Shown here: positions 53,207 to 62,844 of the stretch, piece by piece
Position numbering within the stretch: the first letter of the stretch is position 1
Layout of the letters: every line of letters begins with the position of its first letter
NCBI RefSeq assembly: GCF_025145845.1
Contig: NZ_CP102253.1
Location: 2,356,001 to 2,420,000, forward strand
Reading direction: 5' to 3'
Origin: Alistipes shahii WAL 8301
Lineage (GTDB): Bacteria; Bacteroidota; Bacteroidia; Bacteroidales; Rikenellaceae
Length of the DNA: 64,000 bases
Made by a program: the position numbers and the translations under genes
The notes under the pieces: generated by a model
Seen by the model: the letters and a program-made list of their open reading frames with translations, nothing else
What the model was told of the DNA's origin: nothing
The model's database searches: none

Positions 53207-53426
53207 GATGGGATAAGGTAACGAAAAGGCAACGGTTCTGTTTTAAGTCTGTTGCAATGACTTTCCAACCTCAAACAACTGATACAAAGATAGTAATAAA
53301 TTTTGAGTTAAGCAAATAACAGCGGTCGTGTTTCTTAAATAGAACGTTAGAAACATATGAGTTTATATACCTTACCCGTGATATACTTTCATTTGAGGCT
53401 CACCATTAATAAATATTTCTGCTCCA

Positions 53427-53690
53427 TTATTGACACAAAATATTGGACAGTCCCTCTTGAAAATATTGAGAATCCCAAATTACAAGAACGATATTCTTAC
53501 TAATCGGCATAGAAATTTCCGCACCATACATTCCAAACCCTTCGTAATAGTTTGGCGCATCCTTTACATGAGGTTCAATAGTAATAGGATAATCGAATGT
53601 ATATATTTGATTTGTATCCGTATAATAAAATTCCCAATATTTATCAGCCAGAATATTTGCCAATTTTCCTAAAAAATCTGTAATATATTA
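53427..53690 (-). pseudogene. DUF4238-like gene fragment
   Basis: About 87 codons are open, without an ATG and bounded upstream by a stop at 53688-53690. The segment FDYPITIEPHVKDAPN followed by YGAEISMPISKNIVLVIW resembles the C-terminal part of DUF4238 proteins. The N-terminal two thirds are absent, so this is a remnant at the edge of the mobile region. Confidence 0.45.
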
Positions 53691-53771
53691 TTGGTTGTCG
53701 GTTATTTGCAGTCGATACGGCAGACAAATGAATTACATTACTTGATTTTGCAAGTTCCATAGGGGCAAAAA

Positions 53772-56159
53772 CTACTTCATCCAAACCGCCTCTTCCGTTT
53801 CCCAACTTTTTATCTCTGCCATTCTATCCTCATCTCCATCTTCCTTTTTTGCCAAATAGCAGGATAAATGTTCTTCGTTTATGTAGCTCAAAAACAGCAA
53901 CAGACTCTTTGCCGTCTGCACCTTCTCTTGTTTGGTAAAATACGGCGTGATGGTGTTCAAGTCATACACTCGTTCTTCCATGTGGCTCTCCCCGTTCAGA
54001 GCCAGTCGACACATAAAGTTCTCGTAGTACGTTCGTTTCTCATCAGGTACAGCTTTTAACACACCGTCACGGCACATCATCTCCTCAAATTTCATGTTGT
54101 AGCAGAAACTTGAAAACGCTTCTACTACCCTTCTCATCACGTTTCCGATACTTGTTTCCATATAATCACCTTTATCGTCAGTTGGTGTTTTGGCATAATC
54201 GTATACATACTCCAACAGTTTCTTATACTCATTCGAAACTACTCGTTCCTTCATCTGCTTGTCTACAAGTTCCAAGAACGTCTTACCATTGCCCTTGCCA
54301 CCATTAAGTTCCGAACGTACTTTAACCATGTCAAATGCCGAGCGCAAGTCATGAGTTAGGAGTAAAATTCTGCTATTCGAGTTTCCTTTTTTGATATTGT
54401 CAAACTGATGACGTAAAAGTGACATCACACCTAATCTGTTACCATAGTCGAAACTTGACACAGGGTCATCAATTATGATTAGAATCTCGTCCTTATATTT
54501 ATCATCCTTTTTCTTGTCACTAAACAATCTGGCAAAGAAATAGCATAACCCAAGTACGTTTCTCTCACCTACACTGATTTTCTTAGGAGGTACACTCCGC
54601 CCGTTTACCTTCAGTTTGTAACAACCATCTCCTGCTACCAACTTCACTTTCGTGTCACTATAGAACACGTATTGCAGTTCCTCATTGATGTAGTCCTGTG
54701 CAATGTCCGTCCGCTCTATCCGTGCTTTCAGTGCCTTTATCTCACCCTCCGTCCGCTCTTTGTCTTTCTCCAATTTCGATAGTGCTTTCTGACAGTTTTC
54801 ATAAGCTTTGTTCGCTTGCTTATAGCTATCCAGCAATATAGTCAGACGCTTCTTTGCTAATAACTCATTCTCATGCAGTACTTTCCTCTTCAGTTTCTCT
54901 CGCTCATTCACCGAGCGGTTGAATGTCGCCACGCAAACTTCCAGCTCCTGCATTGCGGCCATATAGTTTGTCAGATGTGTGCTATAACCATCCACCTTGT
55001 CCGCATTGAAGGCCTCTTCCATCACACCGTATATATCCCTTTTCCGCTGAATTATTCTATTGCGCACAGCAGCCACGTCCTTGTTCAATTGCACCGTCGC
55101 ACGTTGGGCTGCTTCTCTCTCCTTCTCATTCAACCTGTCAGGAAACTTAGGTATAGCCATCTCCACATCCACAAATACATCCATCGCCTCATCCAGTGCC
55201 TTGCTATATATCTCCGACTCTTTGTTCAGTATGCGTTTTAGTGTTTCGCTGATGTATTCATAGTCCTCATCGCTCGTCTTTCTTAGACACAGTGGACAAA
55301 ATGGCCACTTCTCTTCTGCCAGCCGTTGTGTCGTTTCCTGCAAATGATGCTCCGCATGTTCTTGCAGGAAGGTCAAGAGTCTATGCTCACGTTCGTTCAG
55401 TGTCGGTTTCTCAACCCTCTTCTCCAACAGGGCTTTCACCCCGTCCAGACTTTTAGGTAGTTTCAATTTTACGGGATTCCATACTATCGCTTGTGCGTCT
55501 TCCGTTTGGGTGTATAGTGTCAGGTCAGCATTCAACTGTGTCCTTAATGCCTCTTCCGTTTCTTTCGGCTCTTCCATCAAAACAAGTTTCTTCAGCAAGT
55601 CCTCCGTCACACGGCTCCTCACCGAATTACCCTTCACGTTACGGTCTATGTCTGCCCAGCCGCCATCTTCACGCAACTTATCTCTTATTTTGTTATAGAA
55701 ATATAAAGGTGAAGAAGCATCACTTCCATTTTCAAAATTTACTCTCCGAGTCGTCTGTTCTGCCACCTTCTTTTCTATCGCTATCTTTTCTTCGTTTTTG
55801 TTGGTTATCTGCGTATCTAGGTCTACCTGCTCACCCATCATCACGATGGTTTCTAGCCCCTTTCCTTTGGTTCTTACATTTTCACGCACAAATTCCTCGT
55901 CAAAAATGAATACCGAGTCTTTCTTGTCATCAAGAATAATCGCATCAGTAGAAACCGAATATGACACATACCCCTCCTCTGTTGGTTGTTCGGTGTCCTT
56001 ACCGACCAACTGCCGGATAGCTTTAGCAATAGTAGTTTTCCCGCTACCATTACGACCATATACGATGCTCAGATTCTGTCTGTCTTTAAATAAATCAAGT
56101 GTTGTTGGCTGTTCAAAGTAGCCTCCTTCTATCGTTATCTTCTTAAAATTCTCAAACAT
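53772..56159 (-). CDS. RloC-like AAA ATPase with zinc hook
   Basis: The 795-residue product from ATG 56159 (MFENFKKITIEGGYF) is an SMC/Rad50-like ATPase of the AAA_13 type. Walker A GRNGSGKT is at residues 35-42. A long coiled coil is interrupted by a CPLC zinc-hook motif at 288-291. The ABC signature ISVGERN and Walker B EILIIIDDPVSS are in the C-terminal head. The C-terminus carries MRRVVEAF and NGESHMEERV, an Arg-x3-Glu and a His reminiscent of the anticodon-nuclease triad of PrrC/RloC. This architecture fits RloC, a phage-defence nuclease that cuts tRNA anticodon loops. The nuclease assignment is inference. It stands alone; no restriction genes are adjacent. Confidence 0.7.
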   Translation of the reverse strand: MFENFKKITIEGGYFEQPTTLDLFKDRQNLSIVYGRNGSGKTTIAKAIRQLVGKDTEQPTEEGYVSYSVSTDAIILDDKKDSVFIFDEEFVRENVRTKGKGLETIVMMGEQVDLDTQITNKNEEKIAIEKKVAEQTTRRVNFENGSDASSPLYFYNKIRDKLREDGGWADIDRNVKGNSVRSRVTEDLLKKLVLMEEPKETEEALRTQLNADLTLYTQTEDAQAIVWNPVKLKLPKSLDGVKALLEKRVEKPTLNEREHRLLTFLQEHAEHHLQETTQRLAEEKWPFCPLCLRKTSDEDYEYISETLKRILNKESEIYSKALDEAMDVFVDVEMAIPKFPDRLNEKEREAAQRATVQLNKDVAAVRNRIIQRKRDIYGVMEEAFNADKVDGYSTHLTNYMAAMQELEVCVATFNRSVNEREKLKRKVLHENELLAKKRLTILLDSYKQANKAYENCQKALSKLEKDKERTEGEIKALKARIERTDIAQDYINEELQYVFYSDTKVKLVAGDGCYKLKVNGRSVPPKKISVGERNVLGLCYFFARLFSDKKKDDKYKDEILIIIDDPVSSFDYGNRLGVMSLLRHQFDNIKKGNSNSRILLLTHDLRSAFDMVKVRSELNGGKGNGKTFLELVDKQMKERVVSNEYKKLLEYVYDYAKTPTDDKGDYMETSIGNVMRRVVEAFSSFCYNMKFEEMMCRDGVLKAVPDEKRTYYENFMCRLALNGESHMEERVYDLNTITPYFTKQEKVQTAKSLLLFLSYINEEHLSCYLAKKEDGDEDRMAEIKSWETEEAVWMK

Positions 56160-56789
56160 AACTATTACTATGCAACAAGTACACTCAATCAAAATTACCC
56201 ATGCGCCATTATTGTCTATGCCAAAGAAAGGGAAACCGCCCAAACCATTGGCAAATGCACTTATACTCTTGAGTTTTTTAGTTTTTCGTTAAGTATCAAT
56301 TTAAAATCATATGCGGTACATTCTGCTATCAAAGTTTCTAATTCTATTTTATAATGGATACAATATTATCAACCAATAAAAATACATGATCTATTTAGAA
56401 TGTAAAATTATAACTAATTATCAAAAAGACAGCATAGAAATCATCGTTCTACACATATTCTAAATACTTTTTGTGCAATTTTAATAACATAATAGGAGTT
56501 AATTTCGCAGTTTTTTCATATGCTGGATTTCAAAATATTGAAATTTTACGCTATCAGGGCGGATTTTTGTGCGGAGGGGGGGGGCTTCACATACACATCG
56601 CTCTTTCCTATCGTTAGTGACGGGCCCCTGTTTTTTCGGGGATTGGGGCAAGGCCGCCCGTATGGGCGCTTCGTATAGCCTTGCCCTATCCCTGCAAAAA
56701 ACATATCTTTCGCTTCAGATGGAAAGGAAAAGGCCCGGATTAGTGATAATCTTCTGCACCATCATTTAATACATCTGAATTGTCAGCGC
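56160..56789. other. Gene-free stretch with G9 tract and large hairpin
   Basis: No gene is supported. A run of nine G lies at 56576-56584. A strong inverted repeat (GGGCAAGGC/GCCTTGCCC, about 56646-56687) encloses a GCCC-GTAT-GGGC stem. CCCC/GGGG with an intervening T-run precedes it, which on the minus strand resembles the end of a transcript. Confidence 0.45.
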
Positions 56790-57560
56790 CTATTCCTCCC
56801 TCAATTTCTTCACATCATCGAGCAGTCTTTTCGCTTTCCGCTCTTTAACAGTCGCCTGCTCCAACCGTTCAGCCTGCCGCCTTACGGCTTCTTCATAGCG
56901 TTCGACTTGGTTTTGGACAGTATCACGTATGGCTGTGTATTGCTCGTCCCAAAATACGGTTTCCAACTCCGTCAGCTCCTTTTCTCCGATTTTCCCGCAC
57001 ATCTTCACGTAACGGTATTTCAGATCGTTCACGGCTAACAGCTGATTATTTTCCGAGATTCGGTAGATGAATGCGCCTTGCAGGAAAATACCACCCAGCA
57101 TGACGAACATCGTCAGAAATGTTTTCGAGGATTTAAGATCGAGCGTATAGGTGTGTCGGTGTTCCTGCACAGGCAGGTTTTCAGGCTTTGCCGCTGCTTC
57201 AACGGCTTTCCCAACCTGCTCTATCAATGTATGCGTCTGCCTGTTCTCCTTGTCAATCACCTCCAGTCTCCCTGTCAACTGTGCCAGCAGCGTGTTATAT
57301 TTGTCAGCCATCGCCTGTTCCCATCCGTTTTGTACTCCGGGCAACGTTATCTGTTTACGCAGTTGTTCGAGCATCTGTGCTACCTGCCCCTGCGAGCATT
57401 CCGCGGCCTCTATCAGCCGCTCGATCCGTTCCAGTTGGACATTATCCAAACCTGCGTTTCCTGCGCCGCCTGCTTTGGCGTTTTTAATGGCTTTAACAAG
57501 CGTTTCCTTGAGGTCTTCGTACATCTCGACCGAGAGGTCGATCCTATTTTCGTTGTTCAT
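56790..57560 (-). CDS. Mobilisation-associated coiled-coil membrane protein
   Basis: This 256-residue protein has coiled-coil stretches (about 40-120 and 200-255) on either side of one membrane helix (FLTMFVMLGGIFLQGAFIYRI, about 148-168). It lies 24 bp downstream of the relaxase on the same strand. Proteins of this shape commonly follow MobP-type relaxases on Bacteroidetes elements. A role in presenting the relaxosome at the membrane is inferred. Confidence 0.7.
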   Translation of the reverse strand: MNNENRIDLSVEMYEDLKETLVKAIKNAKAGGAGNAGLDNVQLERIERLIEAAECSQGQVAQMLEQLRKQITLPGVQNGWEQAMADKYNTLLAQLTGRLEVIDKENRQTHTLIEQVGKAVEAAAKPENLPVQEHRHTYTLDLKSSKTFLTMFVMLGGIFLQGAFIYRISENNQLLAVNDLKYRYVKMCGKIGEKELTELETVFWDEQYTAIRDTVQNQVERYEEAVRRQAERLEQATVKERKAKRLLDDVKKLREE

Positions 57561-57584
57561 GGTTTTTGAGATTTTTTAATTCGG

Positions 57585-58655
57585 TTACAGTTTTATTTTG
57601 GCTCTTCTTTTCTGTTCTTCGAGCCTGCGTCGGCGCTCCATCGCGGCTATCGCCATCGCTTCGGCCGCGGCATCGAGCAACGCCGTGATTCGTGCTATAT
57701 GCTCTTCGGGGCTTTCTCCCGGCTTGCGCTGCAACTGTGCGGCGGACACTCCGACGGGCGAACCGGCCGGCGGCAGCGGAATCCCGCCTGCTTTTCCGAG
57801 GTTTACCGATGATGGCTCTTCGTGCGTGCCGCCGCTATCCATACCGCCGAACAACCCTGCAAATGCCGAACGGTAATTACCTGCTGCCGCCGAGAGGTTC
57901 CCGAAGAGCGTGGCCCGGTGTTGGGTCTGCTGTTGAATATGGTTGAACCGGTTGTCGAGTTTCGTAAAGTTGAAAGCCCGGTCGATCTTCGAGCCGGAGA
58001 ACTCGAAGCCGTTTTTCGAGAACAAAACCCCTTGTTTGCGGTCGGTCGAACCGCAATACTTGTATCGCACGCTGATGCCCTGTTCTTTTAATTTACCTTC
58101 CAACTCGTTCCAGTTCTTGCACTTGGGAAGACTGCCTTTGATTGCATCGTAGATTTCGTATTTGGTCTTGTCGGGTTCGCGCAGCCGCTCCCGCCGTACG
58201 TCGTCCTTTCCCGACGCGAGATACAATCCGTACTTCTCGGTCAGCTCCCGGCAGACCTTGGCATTTCGGATTTTGATGTTCTTGTCCGAAATGGTCTGCC
58301 CGTTATTTCCGACCCGATTGTAGACCAAATGGCAGTGCGGATGGGGCTGGTCGAGGTGGCGCACCAATAGATACTGCGTATCGGTGATACCCATCTTCTG
58401 CATGTACTCCTTTGCGATCTGCGTCATCAGGGCGTCGGTCATCCGCGGGGCGTCTTTGGATGAGAAAGACAAGGAGATATGGCCGACGTTGTTTTTCAGC
58501 CGCGGGTTCAATAGGGTCTGGTCTTTGAAGTCCTGCGCCATGTCCTTTACTTCCGGGGGCATGACGCCCTCGGCTTCCAATATCCGAGATTCCTCTTTCA
58601 TCACGTAGCCCACCGTTCCCGAAAAGGACGAGCCCGATATTACCTTACCGATCAT
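57585..58655 (-). CDS. MobP-type relaxase/mobilisation nuclease
   Basis: This 356-residue relaxase has the candidate nucleophile Tyr17 (GTVGYVM) and the metal-binding motif HLDQPHPHCH (residues 100-109), followed by LVYNRVGNNGQTISD. It makes the strand-specific nick at oriT and pilots the DNA. The start overlaps the end of the MobC-like gene by 11 bp, so the two are translationally coupled. It differs in family from the MobV relaxase at 16-17.5 kb, so the window holds two unrelated mobilisation systems. Confidence 0.92.
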   Translation of the reverse strand: MIGKVISGSSFSGTVGYVMKEESRILEAEGVMPPEVKDMAQDFKDQTLLNPRLKNNVGHISLSFSSKDAPRMTDALMTQIAKEYMQKMGITDTQYLLVRHLDQPHPHCHLVYNRVGNNGQTISDKNIKIRNAKVCRELTEKYGLYLASGKDDVRRERLREPDKTKYEIYDAIKGSLPKCKNWNELEGKLKEQGISVRYKYCGSTDRKQGVLFSKNGFEFSGSKIDRAFNFTKLDNRFNHIQQQTQHRATLFGNLSAAAGNYRSAFAGLFGGMDSGGTHEEPSSVNLGKAGGIPLPPAGSPVGVSAAQLQRKPGESPEEHIARITALLDAAAEAMAIAAMERRRRLEEQKRRAKIKL

Positions 58656-59040
58656 CGCAGATCTGTTTCAGGAGTTTTTCGATGGCCGTGACGATCGCCG
58701 CATGTCGTACCCTGACAGCCGTCAGACCTTTGGCATTGGCCAGCCGGGTCAGCTGGTTCAGATTCCGGGCGACGCCTTTCAGTTGGGCCATGAAATCCAG
58801 TTGTTCGCGGGTGATCCGCGCCCTTACCGTTCCTCGGTCGATCAACTGGCGCAGGACTTCGGCCGACGGTTGCCCTGCCTCGCGGCAGAGGGCTGAAAAG
58901 CGGAGTTTCCGTTCGGGGCTGAGCCGTGTGCTGACGACGTATTTGCGGATGCGGCCGATGCCGACTTTCGGCCGACCGCCCTGTTTGCTATATGTTTTCT
59001 TCGGTGTTTCCATGACAGGTAGTTTCGATAGATTATTCAT
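58645..59040 (-). CDS. MobC-like relaxosome protein
   Basis: This 131-residue basic protein has the MobC pattern: a ribbon-helix-helix-like N-terminus (VVSTRLSPERKLRFSALCREAG) and AQLKGVARNLNQLTRLANAKG near residue 85. An alternative start is METPKKTYSK at 59013. It helps the coupled relaxase open oriT. The DNA just upstream (59041-59330) is where oriT should lie; it contains the perfect palindrome GTTTTCGT-CT-ACGAAAAC at about 59097. Confidence 0.88.
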   Translation of the reverse strand: MNNLSKLPVMETPKKTYSKQGGRPKVGIGRIRKYVVSTRLSPERKLRFSALCREAGQPSAEVLRQLIDRGTVRARITREQLDFMAQLKGVARNLNQLTRLANAKGLTAVRVRHAAIVTAIEKLLKQICDDR

Positions 59041-59640
59041 GCTATATAGGTTGTTCAGACCAGCGGGATTTTACGCCGGCCAGCGGGTAAGGCGCAGTTT
59101 TCGTCTACGAAAACACAACCTTGCTCTTCCTTTGCTGGTAAGATAAAGACGCGGCGCCACACCCTTTTTATGGTTGGGGAGAGTAAATACCGGATTCCGA
59201 ACCGCAGAACAATGCCGGGCGTGAAAAGCGGGAATGAGGAGTGCGCTCCGGAGCGTTCCGACGGGCGCCGAAGATCGGGCGGTCGGACAGGTCGGGAGGT
59301 GCGGATGCCGTAAAAGACCATTTGTGCGGCGGCGGTTCTGACGCGGGCGGGAGAAGCCCGGAGAGAAAGTGGGCGTATCGAAACATGATGCGAAATTTAA
59401 GGTTCGGCGACAAATATAAACCGCCGTCGGGGAAGCGTTGCAAAACGTAATGCTTATGCGTTATCTTACTGTCTATTACCAATATTGCGGCAGGAGGTCG
59501 GACTGCAATCGGGTTGAATTTATGTCCTTACGCGTTTTGAGAATAAATACAGAAATATTTATTCATTCCAATCAGCAGTTGAACTGCTGTGATTTATAAG
59601 TTTAACTGAGGTCATTTAAGCCTCGGAATTAGTTGTAAAT
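59041..59640. other. Gene-free stretch, probable oriT and IS flank
   Basis: No gene is supported. The palindrome near 59097 is the best oriT candidate. A CAGCAGTT/AACTGCTG inverted repeat lies near 59574. Confidence 0.35.
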
Positions 59641-60650
59641 ATTTGAAAATCAAGGGATGAAAATACTTGCAAAATCCTTGGAAATCAGTAACTTAAAGTA
59701 AAAAAAATACCCCTATTTTTTGCTTGTTATGATTCCCAAGGACAAAGAGTATAGACTAATAAAAATCTATATGTATATCTGCGATATGTACGAACAAAGC
59801 CTCAAATACCATTGCCAAAGATACAGCAATAATTCGAAACCGTTGTTCTCCGACGAGGAAATCCTCACGATTTATTTCTTTGTCGGTCATGAGCAGAAGT
59901 ACACCCTCATCAAGGATATTCACAACTTCGCTAAAGAGTACTTGCGCGACTGGTTCCCGAACCTGGTGTCCTATCAGACATTCAATTACCGTCTCAACAG
60001 GATGGCCGGTGCTGTTAGGGAACTGTCCTCGCAGTTATTAAGGATGTTCAGGCCTTCTGACTGTCAGGATGATACCGTGATTGTTGACTCGATGCCGATA
60101 ATCACATGCTGCGGAAGAAACCGTACAGGCAAGGTCGCCAGAGATATCGCAGACAAAGGATACTGTTCCACCAAGAACCTGTACTATCATGGACTAAAGC
60201 TTCACATGGTAGGATATCGCAGGAAAGGGCATCTTCCTCATCCGTGCCAGATAGCGCTCTCTCCTGCCTCCGAGAATGACCTGAAGGTCTTCCAGAGCGA
60301 ATGCATGCCGGATCTTTTCAACAAGAAGATCTTCGCTGACAAGATATACCGAAGCAATGACTACTGGGAGCAGGAAAGACGCGATAAGGCCAATGAGTTC
60401 TACGCTCCCGTCAAGTCAATCAAAGGGGCTCCTGAAGAAGAGAAGCAGAGAAACAAGGCCGCTGATGACATTTATTCTCAAGCCGTTTCATCTGTCAGGG
60501 AACCCATTGAAGCGCTATTCAGTTGGCTGAACGAAAAAACAAATATTCAAAGAGCTTCAAAGTGCCGCTCTACTTGCGGACTGCTAATTCATACGATGGG
60601 AAAGGTAGCCATCGCATTTTTATATCTTATTTTCAACTACTGATTCAAAT
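59641..60650 (+). mobile_element. IS982-like insertion sequence (ends tentative)
   Basis: A transposase gene fills the element. ATTTGAAAATCA at 59641-59652 and TGATTCAAAT at 60641-60650 form a short imperfect inverted repeat about 1 kb apart, the right size for IS982. The ends remain uncertain and no target duplication was recognised. Confidence 0.5.
59729..60643 (+). CDS. IS982-family-like transposase
   Basis: The product from ATG 59729 is 304 residues. It has a DDE-type core: DDTVIVDSMPIITC near residue 113, ADKGYCSTKNLYYHGLKLHMV near 140, and EPIEALFSWLNEKTNIQ near the C-terminus with the final Glu. These match the IS982 layout (DDE_Tnp_1). The frame is intact, so the element may be active. 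It stands in the mobilisation region next to an IS3-family element. Confidence 0.85.
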   Translation: MIPKDKEYRLIKIYMYICDMYEQSLKYHCQRYSNNSKPLFSDEEILTIYFFVGHEQKYTLIKDIHNFAKEYLRDWFPNLVSYQTFNYRLNRMAGAVRELSSQLLRMFRPSDCQDDTVIVDSMPIITCCGRNRTGKVARDIADKGYCSTKNLYYHGLKLHMVGYRRKGHLPHPCQIALSPASENDLKVFQSECMPDLFNKKIFADKIYRSNDYWEQERRDKANEFYAPVKSIKGAPEEEKQRNKAADDIYSQAVSSVREPIEALFSWLNEKTNIQRASKCRSTCGLLIHTMGKVAIAFLYLIFNY

Positions 60651-60779
60651 TATTCATCGGATTATTTCCGGCGATAAGCAGTCGTTTACCGTGCTTATAT
60701 ACCAACGAACGAATAAACCCGATTGTCCCGTCCTGAAAAAGGTTTACAGTGATTGATAATTAAAGATAAACATTTTGGT

Positions 60780-61670
60780 TCAAAAAATATTGTCCTGATA
60801 TAAGTTTACATATGCCTTCCGAACAACCGTCTTTCGGCCCCAATGATGTTTGAGTTTCCCGGTTCTAAGTTCCGCTTCCAAGGGCGTAAGCCAATCGCAG
60901 CTGGCATGAGGTCTGAGTGAATTGTAAAGGATAACGATCTGGTCGATGCGTTCTTTTGCTGCCTGAAAACTTTCAAAACATTCCTCGTCGATCCATTCGC
61001 TCTTCAGAATACCGTTCACCCGTTCGGCAACGGCATTCTCATACGGATCGCCCTTTTCAGTCATGCTGATGCGAATCCCATTATCGGTCAGCAATTTCAC
61101 ATATTCTTTCGAACAATATTGGCATCCTCTGTCCGAATGATGGATTAACCCTTGCCGTTTTTGCTGCGGAGTCTGGTCTATGGCCATCCTCAGTGCACGG
61201 AGCGCTCCGTCCCGTTCCAATGTCGTATTCAGATCATAGCCTACGATCCGTTTGGAATAGGCATCCGTTATCAAAGCCAGATATGCAAATCCTTCTTTCA
61301 AAGAAATGTACGTAATATCTCCGACCCATAAACGATGCGGCCGCTCGAGGTCGAAACCCCGGATCAGATTCGGATATTTACGCATCCAGTGCCGCGAGCA
61401 GGTCGTAACGCTGTATTTCTTCCGACGTTTGACCAGAAGATTGTTTTCCGAAAGCAGCGTAAATAACCGATCCCGGCTGACCGGAAATCCGTCTTGTTGC
61501 AGCAAATGCCACAGTTTACGACCGCCGAGCCTGGGCATCAGTTTCCGGTAGTAACCCACCCGCTCCAAAAGAAGGGTGTCGGACAAGGATCCTTCCCTAT
61601 TACGCCGTAAATGTTTATAATAGGCCTGACGGGTATAGCCGAACAACCCGCACAGAAACGACAGGCTCAT
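60780..61670 (-). CDS. IS3-family transposase OrfB
   Basis: This 296-residue protein has an HTH-like N-terminus and an rve integrase core. The first Asp is in RLWVGDITYI, the second in LIHHSDRGCQYCSKEYV, and the Glu in PYENAVAERVNGILKSE. ATG 61670 overlaps the OrfA stop by 4 bp. In many IS3 elements, frameshifting joins OrfA and OrfB. Confidence 0.93.
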   Translation of the reverse strand: MSLSFLCGLFGYTRQAYYKHLRRNREGSLSDTLLLERVGYYRKLMPRLGGRKLWHLLQQDGFPVSRDRLFTLLSENNLLVKRRKKYSVTTCSRHWMRKYPNLIRGFDLERPHRLWVGDITYISLKEGFAYLALITDAYSKRIVGYDLNTTLERDGALRALRMAIDQTPQQKRQGLIHHSDRGCQYCSKEYVKLLTDNGIRISMTEKGDPYENAVAERVNGILKSEWIDEECFESFQAAKERIDQIVILYNSLRPHASCDWLTPLEAELRTGKLKHHWGRKTVVRKAYVNLYQDNIF

Positions 61671-62080
61671 TGCTGTGTGTCTTTCTTTGAGACGCTGGAC
61701 TGTCCGGCTGCGGATTTTTTTAGCAGGTCGATACCGTATTCTTCTTGGAGGATATCTCCCATGATCTCATAGCCTTCCAGACGTAATAAAGCCTCTTCCA
61801 AGCGCCGCCGAAGGGCTTTGTTCTCGGATAATAATTCACTGGCTTCTTCACTCGTAACGCGGGACATGATCGGATAAGGATTAGGGGTACTCACAAAGCT
61901 ACAACTATTTTTCGCTTTCCAGCGCTGACCCATCTTATGAATCGTAGACATGGGAATACCATGTTCTTCGGAGAGTTGGCGAGCCGTCTTGACTCCGCTC
62001 AAATACTCCTGTAAAATCAGATGACGCAACTGACGCGGTAAATAATGACGCGATAAGTCTGAATTCGTTGTTTGCTGCAT
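61667..62080 (-). CDS. IS3-family transposase OrfA
   Basis: From ATG 62080 this gives 137 residues: a helix-turn-helix (LSGVKTARQLSEEHGIPMSTIHKMGQRW) and a leucine-zipper-like tail (EEASELLSENKALRRRLEEALLRLEGYEIM). It binds the terminal repeats and partners OrfB. Confidence 0.9.
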   Translation of the reverse strand: MQQTTNSDLSRHYLPRQLRHLILQEYLSGVKTARQLSEEHGIPMSTIHKMGQRWKAKNSCSFVSTPNPYPIMSRVTSEEASELLSENKALRRRLEEALLRLEGYEIMGDILQEEYGIDLLKKSAAGQSSVSKKDTQQ

Positions 62081-62121
62081 AAGATTTACTCTTTTCTGTA
62101 AACCTTTTTCAGGACGGGACA

Positions 62122-62553
62122 GATCGGCATTAGGGATAAGGCGCGGACAAAAGGCGACCGCCGCAGACAAAACATACCCCGATTCGGGTAACAGGTGAAA
62201 ACATCTTTTTTTGGGGTATATCTTGCAACTGCAAGCAGCCGGTGTAGCGGTAAAAATGCGTGTGTTGCGGACTGGAGCGGACTGGAGCGGTCATGGAAAT
62301 CGTTTCCCGTAAGACGGCATTATCTTGCGGCTCTGTCGGAAAAATAAAGAAGGAGGGAAAGATGTTGGCTGCCGGAATTCGTATCAGGGATGAAGCCAAC
62401 AAACGCCAATGACTGTCGTGGGAGAATGGGTGCGAAACATTCCGCAGGCAGCAGACGTTGGGTTCCTGCAACCCCTACTGAAAAAGAGCGAACTGAAAAA
62501 TCAGGCGCGGGAGAATCCCGCGTGACATATGTTTAACTTTAATTTTTTGTCGT
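62122..62553. other. Gene-free stretch right of the IS3 element
   Basis: No gene is supported. It contains a direct repeat CGGACTGGAG (two copies near 62275) and a perfect hairpin CGCGGG/CCCGCG at 62506-62522 just before the HTH gene. Confidence 0.35.
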
Positions 62554-62844
62554 ATGGCAGTATTATGCATCGACGAGCAGGTGTGGACTTCGCTCGTCGG
62601 AAGATTGAAAGCATTGAGTGTAAAAGCCCGGCATGTACAGGCGCAATTCGACCCGAAGACTGCGGACGGCTGAATGGACAGCCAAGAGGTATGCCAGTTG
62701 CTGAACATTACCAAACGCACGCTGCAAAGCTACCGCAATAAGGGCATAATAGCCTTTTCATCCGTCGGAGGAAAGTTTTATTACCGTCCGAAGGACATCG
62801 ACGAATATTTGCGAACGCGGACTAAAAGAAAGGGGGTGAAATAA
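62554..62844 (+). pseudogene. Excisionase-like HTH gene split by in-frame TGA
   Basis: ATG 62554 opens MAVLCIDEQVWTSLVGRLKA and meets TGA at 62671-62673. The same frame resumes at once with ATG 62674 (MDSQEVCQLLNITKRTLQSY), a MerR/excisionase-type helix-turn-helix, to the stop at 62842-62844. Relatives are normally one protein with Trp just before this Met (DG-W-MDSQEV), so TGA most likely replaces TGG. The downstream 56-residue HTH part could still be made by re-initiation. Its stop overlaps the next start (TAATG). Confidence 0.65.

Larger units (their letters stand above)
60724..62121 (-). mobile_element. IS3-family insertion sequence, complete
   Basis: The 1398-bp element is bounded by perfect 26-bp terminal inverted repeats (60724-60749, starting TGTCCCGTCC, and 62096-62121). 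GAT flanks both ends (60721-60723 and 62122-62124), a 3-bp target duplication as expected for IS3. Both transposase frames are intact. Confidence 0.92.

Noticed and set aside
56645..56690. Large inverted repeat as an oriT for the MobP system
   Set aside because: It lies downstream of the mobilisation genes rather than upstream of the MobC-like gene, where oriT is expected.
56569..56769. A 66-codon plus-strand frame at the G9 tract
   Set aside because: It has no domain and overlaps a large inverted repeat; its length is compatible with chance.
59708..59730. ACCCCTATTTTTTGC as the left end of the IS982-like element
   Set aside because: No matching inverted copy was found to the right of the transposase.
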